Source: an uncultured Acetobacteroides sp.
GTDB lineage: Bacteria; Bacteroidota; Bacteroidia; Bacteroidales; ZOR0009
DNA: 64,000 bases
Reading direction: 5' to 3'
Assembly: GCF_963678165.1 (NCBI RefSeq)
Contig: NZ_OY782755.1
Coordinates: 3,767,501-3,831,500, forward strand
In this document: piece by piece, positions 47,633-55,086 of the stretch
Layout: each line of letters opens with the position of its first letter
How positions within the stretch are numbered: the first letter of the stretch is position 1
The notes under the pieces: generated by a model
What the model was told of the DNA's origin: nothing
The model's database searches: none
The model's input: the letters and a program-made list of their open reading frames with translations, nothing else
Made by a program: the position numbers and the translations under genes

Positions 47633-48532
47633 CTATCTCTTTTCTGCAATCCGCAGCTTTGCGCTACGCGAACGGTTGTTCTCCTCCAGCTCCTTTGCGC
47701 TTGGCGCAATAGCCTTCCTGCTTACTAGCGTAAATGGTGCAATAGCATTTCCGTAGAAATCCTTTTCCACTTTACCTTCAAAGTTCCCGCTCTTCATAAA
47801 GTTCTTAACCAATCGATCCTCCAAAGAGTGGTAGGTTATCACGCTAAGGCGTCCACCAGGCTTAAGCACCTTAAGGGACTGCTCCAGCATCTGCTTTAGC
47901 GCCTCCATCTCGCGGTTTACCTCAATACGAAGCGCCTGAAACACCTTTGCCAAGAACTTATGCTGCGCGTTTGCAGGAATATGCGGTTGAAGCGCCTCCA
48001 CCAACTCCTGCACCGTTTCTATAGGTTTCTCCTCCCTCTTTTTGATGATAGCTCTAACTAGCACCTTTGGATTATCCACCTCTCCGTAAATGCGAAGTAT
48101 CTCCATCATCTTCGAAGGGTCGTAGGTGTTTACCACGTGAGCAGCATCAACCTTCGATAGCGTATTCATGCGCATATCGAGCGGACCCTCGAAGCGAAAC
48201 GAGAAACCGCGCTGCTCGTCATCGAAGTGGTGCGACGATACGCCAAGGTCGGCAAGAATACCGTCGACCTGCTCGTAGCCATTAAAACGAAGGAAGCTGC
48301 GCAGGTAGCGGAAGTTGCCATGCACGAATATCAGCTTATCGTTTGCAGGGATGTTTGCCTGCGCCTCCAAATCCTGATCGAAGGCTATTAGTTTGCCACC
48401 CTCGAGCTGCTCCAGAATATAGCGCGAATGGCCACCTCCCCCAAAGGTTACGTCAACGTACACCCCGTTGGGGTTAATATTTAGCCCTTCTACACTCTCC
48501 TGAAGCATTACAGGCACATGGTATTCGCTCAT
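47633..48532 (-). CDS. rsmH: 16S rRNA (cytosine1402-N4)-methyltransferase
   Basis: 299 residues. RsmH methylates N4 of C1402 in 16S rRNA. VDVTFGGGGHSRYIL near residue 28 binds S-adenosylmethionine. A DLGVSSHHFDDEQRGFS motif near 94 is specific to the family, and the ITYHSLEDRLVK stretch near 233 lies near the active site. It overlaps mraZ by four bases. Confidence 0.97.
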   Translation of the reverse strand: MSEYHVPVMLQESVEGLNINPNGVYVDVTFGGGGHSRYILEQLEGGKLIAFDQDLEAQANIPANDKLIFVHGNFRYLRSFLRFNGYEQVDGILADLGVSSHHFDDEQRGFSFRFEGPLDMRMNTLSKVDAAHVVNTYDPSKMMEILRIYGEVDNPKVLVRAIIKKREEKPIETVQELVEALQPHIPANAQHKFLAKVFQALRIEVNREMEALKQMLEQSLKVLKPGGRLSVITYHSLEDRLVKNFMKSGNFEGKVEKDFYGNAIAPFTLVSRKAIAPSAKELEENNRSRSAKLRIAEKR

Positions 48533-48987
48533 AGCTCATCGATTTCGCCCCCAAGAAACTTTTCGGCACTAGCCGCAAGCATCTCCTGAGACATATTGGT
48601 GGTTTGATACTTGTCCTTATCCCAGATCTCTATCTTATCGCCAATGCCAATAAACACCAGTTCCTTCACCAGCCCTGCCATTTCGACAAGCCTTTTGGGA
48701 ATTAGCATTCGCCCGTTGGAATCGAGTTCTACCTCGGCAGCCGACTTGTAAAACTCCCTCAAGAACTGGTTTTGCTCCTTGACGTAAGGATTAATCTTTT
48801 TACGAATAAGCGCCAGCTGACGCTCCCACTCCTCCATAGGGTACAGCACAAGGCAATCCTCGAAGATATCCTTCTTCAGGATAACGCGGTCGAGCGAGCC
48901 TTTCCACTGCTTGCGAAATGCAGCAGGAAAGAGCACGCGCCCCTTGTCGTCAAGCTTGCAGCTGTAATCTCCTACAAAAGAGTTCAT
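48529..48987 (-). CDS. mraZ: Transcriptional regulator MraZ
   Basis: 152 residues, two SpoVT/AbrB-like halves. The first has the DDKGRVLFPAAFR motif near residue 13, the second LDSNGRMLIPKRL near 88. MraZ forms a ring that binds direct repeats upstream of its own gene and controls the dcw cluster. Such repeats are present at 49039-49063. Confidence 0.96.
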   Translation of the reverse strand: MNSFVGDYSCKLDDKGRVLFPAAFRKQWKGSLDRVILKKDIFEDCLVLYPMEEWERQLALIRKKINPYVKEQNQFLREFYKSAAEVELDSNGRMLIPKRLVEMAGLVKELVFIGIGDKIEIWDKDKYQTTNMSQEMLAASAEKFLGGEIDEL

Positions 48988-49038
48988 TGATTTGCGATTA
49001 TTTCACTGGTAAAATTACTACATTTTCATGCAACAGCA

Positions 49039-49063
49039 TCCACTTTTTCCCACTTTTTCCCAC
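49039..49063 (-). promoter_or_regulatory. MraZ operator (direct repeats)
   Basis: On the reverse strand GTGGGAAAAA is followed by a second GTGGGAAAAA and a third, partial GTGGA, in steps of exactly 10 bp. This matches the MraZ box known from E. coli and Mycoplasma (TGGG-type repeats every 10 bp). It lies 52-76 bases upstream of mraZ. A -7-like TAATTTTA follows between the box and the gene. Confidence 0.8.
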
Positions 49064-49176
49064 CTTGTTGATAACTTTTATGTTAAGAGCGAGTATTTGC
49101 AAGGAAAAACATCCCCAAAAAGAGGTTAAGAACGGGGACTTTAAACCAGATTTTTACGCTGAATCGAGATTTTTCT

Positions 49177-49184
49177 TACATTTG
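49177..49184 (+). promoter_or_regulatory. -7 box upstream of the glsA-like gene
   Basis: TACATTTG, a full TAnnTTTG match, lies 28 bases before the GTG at 49212. The -33 region is only TTTTTAC. It supports GTG 49212 as the start, since the ATG farther up would lie outside the transcript. Confidence 0.45.
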
Positions 49185-49211
49185 CCATCTAGCAAAAAAA
49201 CAAGTTTAACC

Positions 49212-50045
49212 GTGGAAGACCATACGGACTATTACATAGACGTAGATAAAATCATAGCCAGTAAGAATCCAAGGCTAAAAAAGTTCCTACCAAAATTTAT
49301 CATCAGCTACCTTAAGCGCATCGTTCATCAGGATGAGATAAATGGCATTTTACGTAGGCATGGGCATAAGCAGGGGCTCGAGTTTGTCAATTCGTCGCTC
49401 AAGGACCTGGGGATTACCTACCGCGTGTACGGTGTCGAGAACCTGAAGCTGGAGGGACGCTACCTGTTTGCCTCGAACCACCCGCTAGGAGGGCTGGATG
49501 GGCTCATCATGATGAGCGAGATGGGGCGCCACTACGACAACATCAAGTTTGTGGTGAACGATCTCCTGCTCAACGTTAAGCAGCTGCAGCCCCTTTTCAT
49601 CCCCGTTAACAAGCACGGAAGGCAGTCGGCCGACTACGCCGCTAAGATCGAGGCGGCATACGCGTCGGATGCGCAGGTGCTCTACTTCCCTGCCGGGCTT
49701 TGCTCGCGCAAGGTAAAGGGGGAGATTGTGGATCTGGAGTGGCACAAGAACTTCATCCAAAAGGCCATCAAGCACCAGCGCGATGTGGTGCCCGTGTACT
49801 TCTCGGGGCGCAACTCCGAGTTCTTCTACAACCTCTCCAACATTCGCTCGAAGCTGGGGGTTAAGGTGAACCTGGAGTTCATCTACCTAGTTGATGAGAT
49901 GTTCCGCCAGAAGAACCGGAAGATCGACATCATCATTGGGGAGCCAATCCCCTACCAAACCTTTGATAAGAGCCGTACCCTAAACGAGTGGGTACAATTT
50001 GTCCGCAAGCAATCGTACGCGCTAGCCGAAGAGCTAGACATGTAA
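49212..50045 (+). CDS. glsA: Lysophospholipid-type O-acyltransferase, probable glycine-lipid synthesis protein GlsA
   Basis: 278 residues from GTG 49212 (VEDHTDYYIDVDKI). This start follows a -7 box and gives the usual length; upstream frames reach back into mraZ and are unlikely. It is a PlsC-like acyltransferase with an NHPLGGLDG block near residue 98 (the family HxxxxD motif) and FPAGLCSRK near 160. In Bacteroides the pair GlsB (N-acylates glycine) and GlsA (adds the second acyl chain) makes glycine lipids, and the two genes are adjacent, as here with the gene at 50070. The substrate is inferred from this pairing. Confidence 0.75.
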   Translation: MEDHTDYYIDVDKIIASKNPRLKKFLPKFIISYLKRIVHQDEINGILRRHGHKQGLEFVNSSLKDLGITYRVYGVENLKLEGRYLFASNHPLGGLDGLIMMSEMGRHYDNIKFVVNDLLLNVKQLQPLFIPVNKHGRQSADYAAKIEAAYASDAQVLYFPAGLCSRKVKGEIVDLEWHKNFIQKAIKHQRDVVPVYFSGRNSEFFYNLSNIRSKLGVKVNLEFIYLVDEMFRQKNRKIDIIIGEPIPYQTFDKSRTLNEWVQFVRKQSYALAEELDM

Positions 50046-50069
50046 CTATAGAGCACTAATTAAATCGTC

Positions 50070-51011
50070 ATGGAACCAATTATTCAACCGGTTGATAAGA
50101 AACTTATCAAAAAAGAGTTGACCAAGGATAAGTTTCTCCGCCACACCAACAACGGCGGGAATAAGCTGTACATCGTGGACCACCACGATTCGCCCAACAT
50201 CATGCGCGAGATTGGCCGCCTGCGCGAGCTGGCCTTCCGTGCGGCTGGCGGCGGTACCGGCAAGAGCATCGACATCGACGACTTCGACATCGACCCCGTA
50301 CACCCCTACAAGCAGCTGATCGTTTGGGATCCCAGCGAGGAGGAGATCTTGGGCGGCTACCGCTACATCGTGTGCGACGACGTGGAGGTGAAGCACCTGG
50401 CCACCTCGGAGCTGTTCAACTTCTCGGAGAAGTTCCAGAAGGAGTACCTGGGCAACATGATCGAGCTCGGACGCTCGTTCGTGCAGCCCAACTACCAGAG
50501 CACCCGCCTGCGCAGCAAGGGCATCTACGCCCTCGACAACCTGTGGGACGGCCTCGGCGCGCTGGTGGTGGAGCACCCCGACCATAAGTACTTCTTCGGC
50601 AAGGTTACCATGTACACCTCGTACAACGTGGAGGCCCGCAACACGATCCTCTACTTCCTGAGGAAGTACTTCCCCGACAACGACAGCCTGGTGACGCCAA
50701 TCGAACCGCTGGAGCTGGAGCTGGACCATGAGATCTTGGACTCCCTATTCGACGGTAAGCCCTACGAGGAGGGCTACAAGATTCTTCAGAAGAAGATCCG
50801 CGAGCTGGGCGAGAACATTCCGCCGCTCATCAACTCGTACATGAACCTTTCGCCCTCGATGAAGGTGTTTGGAACGGCCATCAACCACGAGTTTGGCGGG
50901 GTGGAGGAGACGGGAATCCTGATTACCGTGGGCGACATCTACCTGCGCAAGGTGGAGCGCCACATCAAGTCGTTTATACCGCGGTTTATCCGCCGAAAGA
51001 TACGCAAGTAG
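50070..51011 (+). CDS. glsB: GNAT-fold N-acyltransferase, probable glycine N-acyltransferase GlsB
   Basis: 313 residues of the OlsB/hemolysin-like acyltransferase group, which uses acyl-ACP to N-acylate an amino acid. The REIGRLRELAFRAAGGGTG stretch near residue 46 and the IELGRSFVQPNYQS motif near 131 are typical. The region after residue 250 is more variable. It starts 24 bases after the O-acyltransferase gene, so the two form one operon. By analogy with Bacteroides GlsB it would make N-acyl glycine; ornithine as acceptor cannot be ruled out. Confidence 0.75.
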   Translation: MEPIIQPVDKKLIKKELTKDKFLRHTNNGGNKLYIVDHHDSPNIMREIGRLRELAFRAAGGGTGKSIDIDDFDIDPVHPYKQLIVWDPSEEEILGGYRYIVCDDVEVKHLATSELFNFSEKFQKEYLGNMIELGRSFVQPNYQSTRLRSKGIYALDNLWDGLGALVVEHPDHKYFFGKVTMYTSYNVEARNTILYFLRKYFPDNDSLVTPIEPLELELDHEILDSLFDGKPYEEGYKILQKKIRELGENIPPLINSYMNLSPSMKVFGTAINHEFGGVEETGILITVGDIYLRKVERHIKSFIPRFIRRKIRK

Positions 51012-51075
51012 CAAAAAGGTGTTGCCACATGGCAGCACTAGAGCAGAACTTCACTCGGCTAAGCATACAAACAGA

Positions 51076-51110
51076 AAGAGGGTGCCTAAATGTTGGGCAC
51101 CCTCTTCTTT
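51076..51110. terminator. Terminator shared by glsB and the thioredoxin-like gene
   Basis: AAGAGGGTGCC and GGCACCCTCTT form a perfect 11-bp stem, with a T-rich tail on the plus strand and an A/T-rich side on the other. The genes on both sides converge on it. Confidence 0.8.
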
Positions 51111-51128
51111 ACTTGTTGTATAGGCAAC

Positions 51129-51815
51129 TTACTTCCATGTTTTCTCGTTGGCTTTCATTTTTCTAAGGATCTCTTCGTTGTACTTATACCCCTCGACATT
51201 GGCCTTGTCGGAGTATTTTAAGGTTTCCTCGGCGGCGGCAATTGCCTTTTCCTTATTACCCAACCTATAAAGAAGATTTGCATAGGTATCGAGCGGCTTT
51301 GAATCGTTTGGACAAAGCTCTAGCGAACGAGTAACCCACTTTAGGGCATCTGCAAGAATAGCCTTGTCTGCTACCGTTTCGAATACCTCCCAGGCAATAT
51401 TGTTTAAGTCCATCCCCAGCTTGTACTTTACCGAGTTGGACAACTCTTGCCTATACTTCATTAGCTTCTTGGCCCCGACTTTCGCGGTATCAATACGTCC
51501 AGACTTAATAGCATCCTCAAAAGCGCTGATTTTTTTGCTGGTCTGCTCGGCAATTTCTGAGTCGGTTACCTTCATCAAATCGGTGTTGGCATAGGTTAAG
51601 ACATGCTTAAGGTAGAGCTTCTTTTCGCCCGTCTTTTTGTAGTAGTTCATGTACATTTGCTCGGAATGCATGGGCCTAAGGTCCTTATCGAGCAGGTTGT
51701 TTGCAGCAACCGTAGCATCAAACAGCTTCTTGTTTTTTTCTCTACTTGCAGCTATTGCAGAGTAGAAAACTGAGCCACCAATAAGGTTCTTTACCCAATC
51801 CTTTTCTTTCGCCAA
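51129..51815 (-). CDS. C-terminal part of a frameshifted thioredoxin-TPR protein
   Basis: About 223 residues of helical, TPR-like sequence. It has no start of its own other than a TTG inside the upstream gene, no signal peptide, and begins in mid-domain (DWVKNLIGGS). The upstream frame (51742-52494) ends in an unrelated tail. Moving one base at the GAAAGAAAAGG run near 51806 joins LGERK to DWVKNL and gives one protein of about 455 residues. So this is most likely the second half of one gene, split by a one-base insertion, a sequencing error or, less likely, programmed shifting. Confidence 0.7.
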   Translation of the reverse strand: MAKEKDWVKNLIGGSVFYSAIAASREKNKKLFDATVAANNLLDKDLRPMHSEQMYMNYYKKTGEKKLYLKHVLTYANTDLMKVTDSEIAEQTSKKISAFEDAIKSGRIDTAKVGAKKLMKYRQELSNSVKYKLGMDLNNIAWEVFETVADKAILADALKWVTRSLELCPNDSKPLDTYANLLYRLGNKEKAIAAAEETLKYSDKANVEGYKYNEEILRKMKANEKTWK

Positions 51816-52494
51816 GCTTACTTTCGAGCTCCTGCTTGTTCTTTAATAGATTCGCGTAGGCGAATGTGCCCACCCGCATGTATTCGCCAACCTTTTCGTA
51901 GTCGGAGAGCACTGCAACCGATTTACGCGCATCCTCGGGAATTGCCTTCAGGTAGTCGTCAAAAATGGCGGTGGAAGATGTGCTGCCAAGCATGATCTGC
52001 CTATTCAGGTAAGCCCTAAGGAATGTTGTGTCGGCCTTTTTTTGGGCATACTCCTTCTCCCAATCGGCTAGCGATTTTGTGGAGGAGAGCTCTACCAGCG
52101 CCTTCTCCGATTCCTTAATAAAGGCGTCCTTAGATCGGCTGCCAACCAACCGGTAGGATAGCGTACCGTCGGGTTTAAGGTAGAGGAAGGAGGGGTAGCT
52201 GTTAACCTTATACTTCTTTGCAAGATCAACACCCTCGCCCTTCTCGGCGTCTACCTGGTAGCAGATGTAGGAGGCGTTGTAGACCTTTCCCACCTCCTCG
52301 AGCGGAAAGATATTTTTGCTCATCATCTTGCAGGGGCCACACCACGAGGTGTACACATCAATAAAAATGGGTTTGTTGGCCTTTTGTGCCTTTTCGAGCA
52401 CCTCTTTCCAGGTTCCCTGCTCAAAAACGATGCCTTGAGCGAATCCGGCCACCGCCAGCAGCAGCGCAGGAATAACTAACAAATGTTTCCTCAT
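51742..52494 (-). CDS. N-terminal part of a frameshifted thioredoxin-TPR protein (secreted)
   Basis: 250 residues as read. A signal peptide (about 1-19, ending GFAQ) leads into a thioredoxin fold with the active site WCGPCKMM near residue 51 and a cis-Pro region SYPSF near 101. The helical part starts near 130. The last 19 residues (after ERK) do not fit, and the overlapping frame 51129-51815 continues the protein. If the break is real, the thioredoxin domain would still be intact. It is expected to act on disulfides in the periplasm. Confidence 0.8.
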   Translation of the reverse strand: MRKHLLVIPALLLAVAGFAQGIVFEQGTWKEVLEKAQKANKPIFIDVYTSWCGPCKMMSKNIFPLEEVGKVYNASYICYQVDAEKGEGVDLAKKYKVNSYPSFLYLKPDGTLSYRLVGSRSKDAFIKESEKALVELSSTKSLADWEKEYAQKKADTTFLRAYLNRQIMLGSTSSTAIFDDYLKAIPEDARKSVAVLSDYEKVGEYMRVGTFAYANLLKNKQELESKLGERKGLGKEPYWWLSFLLCNSCK

Positions 52495-52652
52495 AAGTTC
52501 TTTTTCTAATAATTAATCGCATTGTCGGATGCAAAAGCACCCGCAGCAAAGTAAGCCGATTTTCGTTCAAACTGGCACGATTGGCCCGTAAAATAAGGGA
52601 CTCCGCAAAAAATCTTACGGCTTAAAACGTCCCGACACCTTGTCCTTAAAAT

Positions 52653-52682
52653 CAAAAAAGGCCCCGCCTCGCGGCAGGACCC
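52653..52682 (-). terminator. Terminator after the second DUF6261 gene
   Basis: On the reverse strand GGtCCtGCC and GGCggGGCC pair around GCGA and are followed by six T. It lies about 45 bases beyond the DUF6261 stop. Confidence 0.7.
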
Positions 52683-52726
52683 TAAACTCAAAAACTTAGA
52701 CGAATATAAATGAAAAAAAATGGTCG

Positions 52727-53446
52727 CTAGCTAGGCTGCTTCTTGTCGTCGGGGGTGTCGCGCAGCAGCGGGCTGATGGCCGTATTCACCCGCTCCAGGA
52801 GCTGCTTCTCGAAGGTCTTGTACTCCTCCGTCTTCTTGATCACCACCAGCGCGTGAACGAACTCGAAGTAGTCGCGCAGGGCCTTCTCCAGGTCGCGGCG
52901 AAGGGTGGTTGCCGACTGCACCTCGTGGATGGCCACCAGGTCGTTGCCGCGCTCGATGATCTTTGCCTCGAACTCCTCGTTGGCGGCCTCGAGGGCATCG
53001 ATCCAGGGCTTGAGGTTGAGCAGCGTGATATCGTCCTTGAGGCTGGCGTCGCGCAGCTCGGCAATCATCTTGCGCAGGTGCTTGCTCTCGTCGGCGTAGG
53101 CCTCCGACTCCACGTTGGGGTAGCGCTCGATGATATCGTACACCCGACGTGCGGGCACGTGCATGGCCTCGATGGGCGACTCGAGCAGCGAAGAAACGTA
53201 CTCGTCCATGCGGCGGCTGATGCTGTCGCGCTTCTTGTCGATGACCACCATGTCGTTGGTGAGCTTGCTGTGGAGCCGCTTGCTGAGGCCGTCGGTGTAG
53301 CGCTTCGATTTCTCCTCGAGGTTGGTAAAGGCCGAATCGGCAATAACCTCCGGCAGCTTCGATTCCTTTGCAGTTGTGATAACTCTGTCGGTTACGCCGC
53401 CTAGCGAGGCAACCGGAACTTTCGAAATCCTGTTTGTGTTTGCCAT
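52727..53446 (-). CDS. DUF6261 family protein (copy 2)
   Basis: 239 residues, helical, cytosolic, with no recognised catalytic motif. It aligns with the protein at 19736-20503 in order and spacing: KRD near residue 73, IIER near 109, DES..L.K..AEL near 120, LLNL near 140 and EFEAK near 157. The overall identity is low, so the two are old paralogues. The gene has its own terminator. Tandem array A5 starts 145 bases upstream of its ATG, as array A2 does for copy 1. Function is unknown. Confidence 0.72.
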   Translation of the reverse strand: MANTNRISKVPVASLGGVTDRVITTAKESKLPEVIADSAFTNLEEKSKRYTDGLSKRLHSKLTNDMVVIDKKRDSISRRMDEYVSSLLESPIEAMHVPARRVYDIIERYPNVESEAYADESKHLRKMIAELRDASLKDDITLLNLKPWIDALEAANEEFEAKIIERGNDLVAIHEVQSATTLRRDLEKALRDYFEFVHALVVIKKTEEYKTFEKQLLERVNTAISPLLRDTPDDKKQPS

Positions 53447-53590
53447 ACTTTCTGGTTTTAATTAGAACCTATTTTTAAATGAAAATCTCATAGCCTTTCA
53501 TCGCATGGTTAAAGCCCAAACCGCACACCACCCCCAAAATACGGCTGGCACAAAGCCAGCCCTTCAGCAGCAGAAAAAAATCGATGCCAT

Positions 53591-53826
53591 CTTCCCGTCG
53601 CCCGACGGGAAGCTCAACTCCCGATTTTTGAGGCTACCTCCACCCGACGGGAGACCCAAAACGAGAAAATGGAGAAACTTCCGCCCGACGGGAAACCCAA
53701 TTTTTCAATTTTGGGGTTACCGTCGCCCGACGGGAGACTCAAAACGGGAATTTGAGGTTACTTCCAACCTGCGGGAAGCCCAAAATGGCGTTTTGAGGTT
53801 ACCGCAGCCTGACGGTAAATCAAAAA
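53591..53826. repeat. Tandem array A5, period 41-42 bp
   Basis: Six units: the CCCGACGGG core or its variants start at 53601, 53643, 53684, 53726, 53767 and 53808 (mean step 41.4). Each unit has a stem around the core and a second A/T-rich dyad. Both stems keep pairing while their sequence changes: CTTCC/GGAAG, CTCC/GGAG, TTCC/GGAA and TTACCG/CGGTAA for the first; CTCAAA/TTTGAG and CCCAAAA/TTTTGAGG for the second. The array lies just upstream of DUF6261 copy 2. Confidence 0.85.
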
Positions 53827-53840
53827 ACCGAGAAAAGGAT

Positions 53841-53865
53841 CAAAACTATCGGCATTCTCCCTCAA
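53841..53865 (-). promoter_or_regulatory. Possible promoter upstream of array A5 and DUF6261 copy 2
   Basis: On the reverse strand TTG (53865-53863) and TAGTTTTG (53848-53841) are 14 bases apart. The -7 box is a full match but the spacing is short, as for the candidate beyond array A2. If used, array A5 would be in the leader of the DUF6261 transcript. Confidence 0.3.
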
Positions 53866-54154
53866 TGGAGCGTTAACCAGCCTGCCTATCAAAGATCGCC
53901 GAAATCAAAATTAGCAGCCTTAGGCATTCGTTAGCTGTATTTTTCTGAGTTTTTTCGAAAAAGTTATCAACATATCGAGCAGAATACGCTGAAGGGCAGG
54001 TTGCGCCTCAGCCAAAGCCCGCGATGCGCCACTTTTCGATGGCGCTGCACAAAAGTTTTGATAGCTGAATAAAAAAGTTTCCCCAACGCTCCTCCATCTG
54101 GCCAGCTAGACTCAGGTCCTCTCGGCTGGTTTACGAATGTGCCCTCCGGCCGCA
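53866..54154. other. Intergenic region beyond array A5, no gene seen
   Basis: No gene is visible here. A motif TGCACAAAAGTTTTGATAG (54044-54062) recurs in near-identical form at 54234-54252, just before the HAD gene end, on the other side of its terminator. The meaning of this short direct repeat is unknown. Confidence 0.4.
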
Positions 54155-54155
54155 A

Positions 54156-54186
54156 CAAAAAAAAGCGTAGGCAGCGCCTACGCTTA
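54156..54186 (-). terminator. Terminator after the HAD phosphatase gene
   Basis: GCGTAGGC and GCCTACGC form a perfect stem with a short loop; on the reverse strand eight T follow. It lies about 115 bases beyond the stop codon. Confidence 0.8.
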
Positions 54187-54300
54187 GCATCGGGGGCAGG
54201 TTGCCCCGTAAGTATTCGCATTTCCCGCATGGATGCACAAAGGTTTTGATGCTGCAATCGCGCAAAAGGAGGGAAAAAGCTTCCTTGTGGGAGGTTGGCG

Positions 54301-54978
54301 CTAAAAGCGTCCCCTGAACTGTGGGAGCAGCTGCTTCCTTACCTCGTCGAAGTGGGTTATTACCTTGTAGGGCCAGCTGCTATAGTCCTCGCTGTTGGAG
54401 TTCACGATGACGATCTTGCCCACCCCCGCATTTTCGGCAGCCTGTATTCCGGAGATCGAATCCTCGAAGACAACGGCGCTGGAAGGCGCTATGCCCAGCT
54501 TATCGGCAGCCAGCAGAAACGAGTCGGGATGGGGCTTTCCGCGAAACGAGCCATCGTTGTACACAATGCTATCGTAGCGGAACCAGCGCTCGAGGTGCAG
54601 CAGCTCGAAGTAGAAGTCAACGTTCTCCTTGCCCGATCCTGTTGCAATGGTAAATGGTATTCCGCCATCGGCAAGCGCGCCGAAAAGGGCTACCGCTCCC
54701 GGAGCCAAGTCCATCTGCTGCTGCCTGCATAGCGTTTGGTAGATGGTCTCCTTCTCCATAATCATCGGCCCAAGCTCATCCTCCGAAAGGGCTCGCTGGT
54801 ATATCGCCTGAAAGATATCCTGGTTGGTTTTTCCGTGGATTTTTAGATTCTTCTCCTCGTCGCTCCACGCAAAGCCGTGGTGCTCGAGGTAGCAATCCCA
54901 AGCCTCGTTGTGCAGGTAGGTATCCCAAAAAAGCGTTCCGTTAAAGTCAAAAATTACTCCCTCTACTGCCATATCCAT
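54301..54978 (-). CDS. HAD-superfamily phosphatase, beta-phosphoglucomutase-like subgroup
   Basis: 225 residues, HAD fold with a helical cap (about 20-85). The nucleophile Asp lies in FDFNGTLF near residue 10. ATGSGKENV near 116 is motif II, KPHPDSFL near 150 is motif III, and VFEDSISGIQAA near 170 is motif IV. The second Asp of the usual DxD is Asn here, as in a known subgroup with the DFNGT start. The substrate, a sugar phosphate or similar, is unknown. It stands alone. Confidence 0.88.
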   Translation of the reverse strand: MDMAVEGVIFDFNGTLFWDTYLHNEAWDCYLEHHGFAWSDEEKNLKIHGKTNQDIFQAIYQRALSEDELGPMIMEKETIYQTLCRQQQMDLAPGAVALFGALADGGIPFTIATGSGKENVDFYFELLHLERWFRYDSIVYNDGSFRGKPHPDSFLLAADKLGIAPSSAVVFEDSISGIQAAENAGVGKIVIVNSNSEDYSSWPYKVITHFDEVRKQLLPQFRGRF

Positions 54979-55086
54979 TCTATTACATTAGTTCGGCGCA
55001 AGATGCGCTATCGTTCCAATCGCCATGCTAATCGGGGAAAGGAGCGCCAAAGCTACACAAATTATCGCCATTTTTCAGGCGATGCG

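Noticed and set aside
48918..49211. Longer N-terminus of the glsA-like protein
   Set aside because: It would overlap mraZ and lie upstream of the -7 box TACATTTG at 49177; GTG 49212 gives the usual family length.
51742..51830. Programmed ribosomal frameshift in the thioredoxin-TPR gene
   Set aside because: The shift needed is +1 and there is no classic slippery heptamer or downstream structure that I can see; a one-base indel is simpler.
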